From positions 1 through 29,909 of the forward strand of contig DAOQTX010000034.1 of assembly GCA_035340715.1 (NCBI GenBank): DNA of 29,909 bases, read 5' to 3'. The notes under the pieces are model-generated. The model ran no database searches, was not told the origin of the DNA, and saw nothing but the letters and a program-made list of their open reading frames with translations. The translations under genes and the position numbers were made by a program. The DNA is from DAOQTX01 sp035340715 (GTDB lineage Bacteria > Bacteroidota > Bacteroidia > AKYH767-A > OLB10). The number at the start of each line of letters is the position of its first letter. Position 1 is the stretch's first letter. Below are positions 24,207 through 29,909 of the stretch, one piece after another.

Positions 24207-26693
24207 TTTTGTTTTTTTCCTTTTAAACAGCTGCAGCCTATTGTAATCGTGGTAATAAAGAATCTTTAACGAAATACTATTGGTCTGAGGAGAGCCAATC
24301 ATCTGATCGAAGTTTTTGCCGAAATTTTTTGAAACTTCATTTTCAAAAACATCAATAGAGTTTTTATATGTAAGAAGTAAATCGCTACCTGGAGCAAATC
24401 GCCAACTGAATACAAAATCGACATTAAAGAAATTTACATTCAGATCAATGTCGTCATCAAATGCATAGTTATCCACATAACTTCCATCATCCTTTAGGGT
24501 AAAGAATTTTCTGTATTGAGCTGTAAACCAATAGTGGCGTGCAAAAACAGATAGAGAAACATTATTATTAAAGATGTATTTTCCGCTTATTCCGCTTACG
24601 TAAGTGTTTAATATACGACCTCCAAAAATTGAATTGCCATCCTCATCAGAAGAAGCGTAGCCAAAATTGAAGGGATCGTAATTATAGTTAAACTCAGTTC
24701 TAAGGGTAAGTTTGTCATTGAACCGGTATCGTATGCGTGGACCAAAGTTGTATCCCTCCATTTTATAGTGGTCTAAAAAGTTGGACACATTGATTTCGAG
24801 ATCTACCGCAAGTTTTTTTCTGTAGTCGCTGCTAACTCCTCCATACACATAAAAGAAACGCATTCCATCGGCAGCTTTGCCATTGGTTCGTGGATCGTAG
24901 GTAACATAATCAATTGGAGTGAACCCTCCTCCAAAAAAGAACCCATTATAACTCTTATGCGTGAAGAAACTATTCCAGTTTATTTGAAATCTTGTTCGAT
25001 CACCACTTTGAAAGTGATTCTCATAATTGAAATTAATATTGTTATATGAGTTAATCAGGAACCATTTTGCCGTATAAATGTTGTATTGAAAATTTGCATT
25101 ATGTCTCGTCCTATCGGTGGTAACATAGTATCCAAGATCGCTTTGGCGATAGTCGTCACTGATGGTATTTCTTGAAAAATTGAATCTGAAATTTCCAGAT
25201 GTCTTTTCAAGAATTAAGAAATATTTATAGCCATTGGTACTATTTGTTGAGCTATTATCGCCATGTTTTATATAGCTATAGGCTCCTTCGCCACCTATGG
25301 CATAAGTGCTTTTCTTGTTTAACAGATAGAAACCGGTTCCGGTAACATTTGCATCATCGTAATCATTATCGAGTCGATTTGTGTTAGCATTAATTAGATA
25401 AATGGTCGAACTGTTTTTCAATTGTTGGTCTAAGACTAAAACATTGTAGTTAATCAATGGCTCGGTGAGTACATCTCTTTTTTCGCCTCTATTGTTTTCT
25501 ATGGTAGCGTAGGTTTTATTTGTTATGGCGTTAAATATTCCCATACCCAATTTTGCATTGTTCCTTCCCGAAATTTTAAATGCATTTAATAGTTTGCTGG
25601 CCGAAGGATTTTCTATGACCGTCTCCGTGCTATCGGTCGCATCATAAGCATTTGAATTGCCTGAGGGTGTTTGACCGATCCTTCTACTATAAAATAAACC
25701 GTTTTTATTGAATAGGTCGGTTGCTTCTTGAAAGAAGGGTCTGTTTTCATCATAATTAATTTCCTCAAAACCCAGTGTTACAAATTTGCGATCACTTTGT
25801 ACTTGACTAAAATCTGGCAGCAAGGTTAAGTCTAAAGTAAATCGGTCATCGATACCATATTTCAAATCGGCTCCGGCATTGTATGCATAGGAATTTCCAT
25901 AAGAGTAATTGCCTTCATTGTCATATACCGGGCTTCTTTCTACGAAAACACTTGCATAGGGTGTGAATGATAAACGTACTGGAGTTTTGATGTCTCGGAT
26001 GCCGATCAAGTTGCCCCAAAATCGCAATGAATTACCTTCCTTATTTGGAGTTAAAGCCCATTGATCAAATGAACGATAGCGCCTTACACTTCTTGTAACT
26101 TGTAGCGCCCAGGGCTTATTAAGGTCATCAGGAAAACGAATGGCACTATAGGGAATTTTTATCTCAACAATCCAGCCTAGCTCATTGATATGTGCAGCAC
26201 TTTCCCATACAGCATCAAAAGTCCAGTCACTAAATTTATAGTCGGCTTGAACACCCGATGCATATACACTAAATTCAAATGCATCTTGACGACTATTGTA
26301 TGGGTCGATTAGGAAACGAATCTGATCCGCATTGATATCATTGTCTGGATCGCGCTCGCTGAGTTCAGTTAAAATACTATCAGGAGATGGATCGTAAAGT
26401 ATTCCTGCAAAGTAGATGGCTTCATCATCATACACAATCATAAACTCACTTTTAAATCGTGCTGCTATGCCTTCTGTAGGTTGATTTTGAATAAAATTCC
26501 CTGCCTTAGGAACACTCGACCAAATGTTTTCATCAAGTACTCCATCTATTTTAATACTCTCTGTAGTTCTTTGGGTCGAATAAGAAGGTAAGGTGTCCTG
26601 AGCATAAAATTTTATAGGACAAAGAATCATCCATACTAATATTGAAAATACAATTTTTAGTTTAAGGTTTGAAAAGGTCTTTTGTTTACTCAT
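24192..26693 (-). CDS. DUF5916 protein with N-terminal CBM9-like domain (outer-membrane barrel)
   Basis: This 833-residue exported protein has a signal peptide (hydrophobic VFSILVWMILCPIKFYAQ). A CBM9-like domain (about 40-225) follows, with IKIDGVLDENIWSS, FMIVYDDEAIYFAG and WIVEIKIPYSAIRFP. The long C-terminal DUF5916 region has many aromatic beta strands, FSQVQSDRKFVTLGFEEINYDENRPFFQEATDLF and FYSRRIG, as in family members thought to be outer-membrane barrels. The carbohydrate-binding fold does not prove a sugar role. I chose ATG 26693, where ATGAGTAA overlaps the permease stop; the ATG at 26705 is also possible. It is the last gene of the minus-strand ABC operon. Confidence 0.88.
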   Translation of the reverse strand: MSKQKTFSNLKLKIVFSILVWMILCPIKFYAQDTLPSYSTQRTTESIKIDGVLDENIWSSVPKAGNFIQNQPTEGIAARFKSEFMIVYDDEAIYFAGILYDPSPDSILTELSERDPDNDINADQIRFLIDPYNSRQDAFEFSVYASGVQADYKFSDWTFDAVWESAAHINELGWIVEIKIPYSAIRFPDDLNKPWALQVTRSVRRYRSFDQWALTPNKEGNSLRFWGNLIGIRDIKTPVRLSFTPYASVFVERSPVYDNEGNYSYGNSYAYNAGADLKYGIDDRFTLDLTLLPDFSQVQSDRKFVTLGFEEINYDENRPFFQEATDLFNKNGLFYSRRIGQTPSGNSNAYDATDSTETVIENPSASKLLNAFKISGRNNAKLGMGIFNAITNKTYATIENNRGEKRDVLTEPLINYNVLVLDQQLKNSSTIYLINANTNRLDNDYDDANVTGTGFYLLNKKSTYAIGGEGAYSYIKHGDNSSTNSTNGYKYFLILEKTSGNFRFNFSRNTISDDYRQSDLGYYVTTDRTRHNANFQYNIYTAKWFLINSYNNINFNYENHFQSGDRTRFQINWNSFFTHKSYNGFFFGGGFTPIDYVTYDPRTNGKAADGMRFFYVYGGVSSDYRKKLAVDLEINVSNFLDHYKMEGYNFGPRIRYRFNDKLTLRTEFNYNYDPFNFGYASSDEDGNSIFGGRILNTYVSGISGKYIFNNNVSLSVFARHYWFTAQYRKFFTLKDDGSYVDNYAFDDDIDLNVNFFNVDFVFSWRFAPGSDLLLTYKNSIDVFENEVSKNFGKNFDQMIGSPQTNSISLKILYYHDYNRLQLFKRKKTKSPTE

Positions 26694-29082
26694 AGCTGAT
26701 AGCATGTATTGGGTTTTGTATGGCTGCTTTAAGTGATTGCGAAGTTACAGTTATCAAAGCAATAATTAATGCTATTCCGCTTGCAATGAGAAACACATTT
26801 ATATCTAACGATATATGGAATGCAAAATTATCTAGCCAATGATTCATAATGAAATAGGCACAAGGCCAGGCCATCATATTTGCAATGATAACAAGTTTTA
26901 GATATTCTAATGATAGCATTTTTGTGATATTATAAATGGATGCTCCGAGAACCTTTCGAATGCCGATTTCCCTCGTTCTTTGATTGGCTGTAAATGCTGA
27001 GAGTGCAAACAATCCAAGGCAGGCTATGATGATCGCCAATAAAGAAAAGTAAACCGCAAGTTTAGCCAATCGGCTTTCTACACCATATTGACTTATTATT
27101 TCTTTGTGCATGGACGAAAAGGTAAAGGGTATTTCTGGTATCAAAGTGCTCCATTTGGACTCAAGATCTGAGATGGCTATTTCAAAGTTATTTTGATCTA
27201 CTCTAACGGCAATATATTTGGTAAAATACCATTTGTACCGTGCCGGAGGTATGTCTATTATAAATGGTCCAATGGGATTTTGAAGTGATGTGAAATGAAA
27301 ATTCTTAACCACTCCAATAATTTTCTTTTTTCTTCTTCCCGAAATCAATTCAATGCCGAGTGCTTCTTTTGGAGAAGCAGCATTTATCACCGGAAGCATT
27401 GACTCATTGATTAGGACAGATAATGAGTCATCACCTTTTGCATCGGAGAAATCTCTACCGGCAATGATTTGCATGTTGAACGTTTCAGCAATATTTAAAT
27501 CGGTGAATAGTGCAGGGAAGTAATAATAATTTGATGTGTCGATGTGTGGAATTTTATATCCACTCGTATTGTGTTGTCGACCTAACAAGTCATTGATCAC
27601 TGTCACTTGCGTTATTTGTTGATTGTTTTTGATCGAATCTATATAAGCAGGTATTTCTTTGTGCATGGACGAACGTGTAGGTATTACCAGTACTTCGTTT
27701 TGATCAAATCCCAAATCAGCCTGCTGCATAAAGTTTAGTTGTTTGTAGATAACACCTGTGCATATGAGCAGAACAATACTAACTGCAAACTGATAAATAA
27801 CAAGCCATCTTCTAATTGAACTGCTTTCAGGCGACATTTGTGTATTGCCTTTTAAAACAATTAGCGGATCGTATTTCGACATTATTAACGAAGGAATAAT
27901 TCCGGACAAGGCTCCCGTTAAGAGACCAATGCTTATCAGTACACTCAAAGTCCAAGTATTGTATATATCAATACTTGAAAAGTTCTTATTAGCCAACTCA
28001 TTGAATATGGGTAATAACAACTCACATAATGAAATAGAAATGAGTATGGATAATCCAGATAGTACAATCGATTCAAAGAAGAACTGCAAAAACAAAGACT
28101 CTTTATAAGCTCCATTTACTTTTCGGATACCTATTTCGCGAGCCCGTGATATGGAACGAACCGTAGTAAGGTTTATAAAATTGATACCTGCTATAACCAA
28201 TACCAATAGAGCAATAGTCCCAAGAATTAGAAGAGATGAATAACTTCCGTTTTTCTGTATTTCATATGCCAACTGAGAATGTAGGTGTATATTGGTTACT
28301 GGTTGAAGAAAAAATTGAGTTTGATTTTTTAGTTGTTGAGGGAAATTGTCAGAAATAATATTTTGTAAAGCAGCTTCAGCTATAGGGGAATCATAGTTTT
28401 CATTCACTTTAACATAGGTCCAACAGGGATTCCAAACCCATTCTTTCTCAAAAAACTTGAGTTCTTCGCCAAGTGTCTCAAAGGCAATTAGGGCATTGAA
28501 TGAAAAATGAGAATTTTTATCTTTAGTGTCGGCTATGGCAGTGATGGTCAACTGAGTATTTCCCTCAAACTCTATTGTTTTTCCTATTGGGTTTTCATAT
28601 CCAAAGCACTTTTGTGCAAAGTCTTTACTTAAGACCACCGAATTAGGTTTAAGCAAACAAGTTGCTTTATCGCCAGTTAAATCATAGTTGAAGACTTCAA
28701 AGAAATTCTTATCGGCATAAAACACACTTGTTTCAGAGTAGGTTGTGTTTTTTAAGCGCAGTGTATGATAAGGTTCTTGATTATTGAATAATCTAACAAC
28801 CTGATCGAATATATGAGGATATTTTTGCTCTATTTCTTTTGCAACAGGAAACGGCACGCTACTTGAATGTTCACCCTGACCTTTGTTTTCAATGGTTTCT
28901 GTAATTCGGTACAATCGATAGGATTCATTGTGAAATGAATCATAGCTCAATTCATCTTTTACAAACAATGCTATAAAAGCAAAACAACAGATTCCAATAG
29001 CTAGCCCTATAATAGTAATAAGAGAATAGAGCTTACTTCGTATAATATTTCTGAAAACTATTTTTATATAGTTCTTGAACAT
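26686..29082 (-). CDS. MacB/FtsX-type ABC transporter permease
   Basis: This 798-residue inner-membrane protein of the MacB_PCD plus FtsX architecture, in its Bacteroidota duplicated form, has about eight membrane segments: near 20-42, 280-305, 330-355, 377-400, 426-448, 682-706, 733-755 and 767-787. Two large periplasmic domains lie between them. The N-terminal MFKNYIKIVFRNIIRSKLYSL and the repeated REIGIRKVNGA / REIGIRKVLGA elements at the ATPase-contact sites are typical. Such permeases couple periplasmic movements to ATP use for export of peptides, antibiotics or lipoproteins; the substrate is unknown. The matching ATPase lies upstream (29474-29909) with a DUF1801 gene between. The stop overlaps the DUF5916 start. 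Confidence 0.93.
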   Translation of the reverse strand: MFKNYIKIVFRNIIRSKLYSLITIIGLAIGICCFAFIALFVKDELSYDSFHNESYRLYRITETIENKGQGEHSSSVPFPVAKEIEQKYPHIFDQVVRLFNNQEPYHTLRLKNTTYSETSVFYADKNFFEVFNYDLTGDKATCLLKPNSVVLSKDFAQKCFGYENPIGKTIEFEGNTQLTITAIADTKDKNSHFSFNALIAFETLGEELKFFEKEWVWNPCWTYVKVNENYDSPIAEAALQNIISDNFPQQLKNQTQFFLQPVTNIHLHSQLAYEIQKNGSYSSLLILGTIALLVLVIAGINFINLTTVRSISRAREIGIRKVNGAYKESLFLQFFFESIVLSGLSILISISLCELLLPIFNELANKNFSSIDIYNTWTLSVLISIGLLTGALSGIIPSLIMSKYDPLIVLKGNTQMSPESSSIRRWLVIYQFAVSIVLLICTGVIYKQLNFMQQADLGFDQNEVLVIPTRSSMHKEIPAYIDSIKNNQQITQVTVINDLLGRQHNTSGYKIPHIDTSNYYYFPALFTDLNIAETFNMQIIAGRDFSDAKGDDSLSVLINESMLPVINAASPKEALGIELISGRRKKKIIGVVKNFHFTSLQNPIGPFIIDIPPARYKWYFTKYIAVRVDQNNFEIAISDLESKWSTLIPEIPFTFSSMHKEIISQYGVESRLAKLAVYFSLLAIIIACLGLFALSAFTANQRTREIGIRKVLGASIYNITKMLSLEYLKLVIIANMMAWPCAYFIMNHWLDNFAFHISLDINVFLIASGIALIIALITVTSQSLKAAIQNPIHAISYE

Positions 29083-29088
29083 CCGACT

Positions 29089-29460
29089 TTAGAGTAAAAA
29101 ACTTTTTCTTGTGAGCAATACCGCTTGCTTTACATAATCCGTAATTACGTCTTCTTTAATCTTGTGTGGTTTTTCAATGAACATTCCCATTGTGGAACTA
29201 CCCGTATCTTTTAAGTATCCATATTTATCATATATGTTTTTCCCTTTATAGAACACAATTCCAATTTTATTCGAACCAGTTCTAAACTCGCAAAATCCTT
29301 CTCCACACTTATAGCTCAAACTTCCCCAGTTAATGTCTTCGTCAATGTCCTTATCAACGGATAGAATAATCATTCTCAGTTTTTCAATGATGGATTTTTG
29401 AGTTCCAGTGAGATTTGAGAGAAAGGTGTTTAACTTGGTGTTAATTTTTAAATGCGTCAT
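29089..29460 (-). CDS. DUF1801 (YdhG-like) domain protein
   Basis: This small protein is 123 residues from ATG 29460, which lies 13 bases after the ATPase stop. An earlier ATG at 29556 would overlap the ATPase gene by 83 bases and adds an unlikely tail. The sequence LRMIILSVDKDIDEDINWGSLSYKCGEGFCEFRTGSNKIGIVFYKG matches the DUF1801 pattern, in which a W-G-x-x-x-Y segment precedes an aromatic and polar strand and a GxF-like region. The family has no settled biochemical role. It is placed between a MacB-type ATPase and its permease, with 6 bases to the permease start. Confidence 0.78.
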   Translation of the reverse strand: MTHLKINTKLNTFLSNLTGTQKSIIEKLRMIILSVDKDIDEDINWGSLSYKCGEGFCEFRTGSNKIGIVFYKGKNIYDKYGYLKDTGSSTMGMFIEKPHKIKEDVITDYVKQAVLLTRKSFLL

Positions 29461-29473
29461 TTCAAGAGATGTT

Positions 29474-29909
29474 TCAGAGGATGTTTGCATATTGAGATAT
29501 TTCGGTGTTAATATTTCCATCAAGCATGCGAATAACTTTATTCGCATGTTGAGCATGTTCTGCGGAGTGGGTTACCATCACTATAGTTGTGCCGTTAACA
29601 TTTAGACGAGTCAAGAGCCTCATTACTTCCTCACCATTACGTGTGTCTAAGTTTCCTGTAGGTTCATCAGCTAAGATGATATCCGGATTAGTAACCAAAG
29701 CACGGGCAACCGCTGTTCTTTGTTGCTGTCCGCCTGACAATTGGTGTGGAAAGTGACTTTTACGGTGTTGTAGATTCAAATGAGCAAGCATTTGATTCAC
29801 CAATTCATTTCGCTGCGTTGAAGAGGTGCCCAAGTAGAGAAGTGGTAACTCTATATTTTCAAATACTGTAAGTTCTTCAATTAAGTTGAAGTTTTGAAAT
29901 ATAAACCCG
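29474..29909 (-). CDS. MacB/LolD-type ABC transporter ATPase (5'-partial)
   Basis: The frame stays open to the window end, so the start and Walker A lie outside; the in-frame TTG at 29833 is not a start. The visible part shows the Q-loop (GFIFQNFNLIEELTVFENI), the signature LSGGQQQRTAVARAL, Walker B DIILADEPTGNLD, the D-loop and the switch MVTHSAEHA. This is the standard ATPase of MacB/LolD-like systems and would drive the permease at 26686. It is the most upstream gene of the minus-strand operon in view. Confidence 0.93.
   Translation of the reverse strand, partial: GFIFQNFNLIEELTVFENIELPLLYLGTSSTQRNELVNQMLAHLNLQHRKSHFPHQLSGGQQQRTAVARALVTNPDIILADEPTGNLDTRNGEEVMRLLTRLNVNGTTIVMVTHSAEHAQHANKVIRMLDGNINTEISQYANIL

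Noticed and set aside
27845..28108. 87-residue plus-strand frame inside the permease gene
   Set aside because: It is antisense to a conserved membrane-protein region and has no recognisable features.
29461..29556. Longer N-terminus for the DUF1801 protein
   Set aside because: It would overlap the ATPase gene by 83 bases and the extra residues have no domain features.
29831..29833. TTG at 29833 as start of the ATPase
   Set aside because: The Q-loop and preceding residues are encoded upstream in the same frame up to the window end.

Overview
The window looks like a chromosomal segment of an uncultured or little-studied member of the Bacteroidota. The evidence is a SprB-repeat adhesin ending in a type A type IX secretion (T9SS) sorting domain, a DUF5916 protein, a MacB-type permease of the Bacteroidota style, a PHP-type CpsB/YwqE phosphatase, AT-rich coding DNA, weak Shine-Dalgarno signals and TAnnTTTG-like -7 promoter elements. 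All complete genes look intact. No RNA gene, insertion sequence, prophage or CRISPR array was seen, and no gene-free stretch exceeds about 120 bases.

Layout. (1) 1-5954, + strand: the 3' part of a giant surface protein, open at the window edge. It has about 18 SprB repeats, two inserted beta-sandwich-like domains, two HYR-like modules and a T9SS C-terminal domain, and is closed by a strong terminator at 5979-6014. (2) 6051-10043, + strand: a fused double-ATPase of the oligopeptide ABC family, a lipoprotein of unknown function, and a radical SAM/SPASM protein. (3) 10040-13299, - strand: a likely operon of a small putative outer-membrane protein, the Kdo transferase WaaA (lipid A core) and the L-2-hydroxyglutarate oxidase LhgO. 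(4) 13416-24206, + strand: a tightly packed run of nucleotide-sugar genes (WbpE-like aminotransferase, UDP-glucose dehydrogenase, UDP-glucuronate decarboxylase, WbpD-like acetyltransferase, WbpB-like oxidoreductase, TviB/WbpO dehydrogenase, GalE, RmlB, TviC/WbpP epimerase). It ends with a CpsB-like phosphatase and a DinB-fold protein. (5) 24192-29909, - strand: a likely operon of a MacB/LolD-type ATPase (cut by the window end), a DUF1801 protein, a MacB-type permease and a DUF5916/CBM9-like outer-membrane protein.

How the genes fit together. Block 4 would supply activated sugars for a capsule, O-antigen or exopolysaccharide: UDP-glucuronate and UDP-xylose (Ugd, Uxs), 2,3-diacetamido-2,3-dideoxy-glucuronate (dehydrogenase, WbpB, WbpE, WbpD), UDP-HexNAc uronates (TviB with TviC), UDP-galactose (GalE) and the first dTDP-deoxyhexose intermediate (RmlB). 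No glycosyltransferase, flippase or polymerase is in view, so the assembly genes probably lie elsewhere. WaaA in block 3 belongs to the same envelope theme. I did not find a clear-cut new biological system. The least explained parts are the lipoprotein/radical SAM pair, the domain insertions in the adhesin, and the DUF1801 gene placed between an ABC ATPase and its permease.
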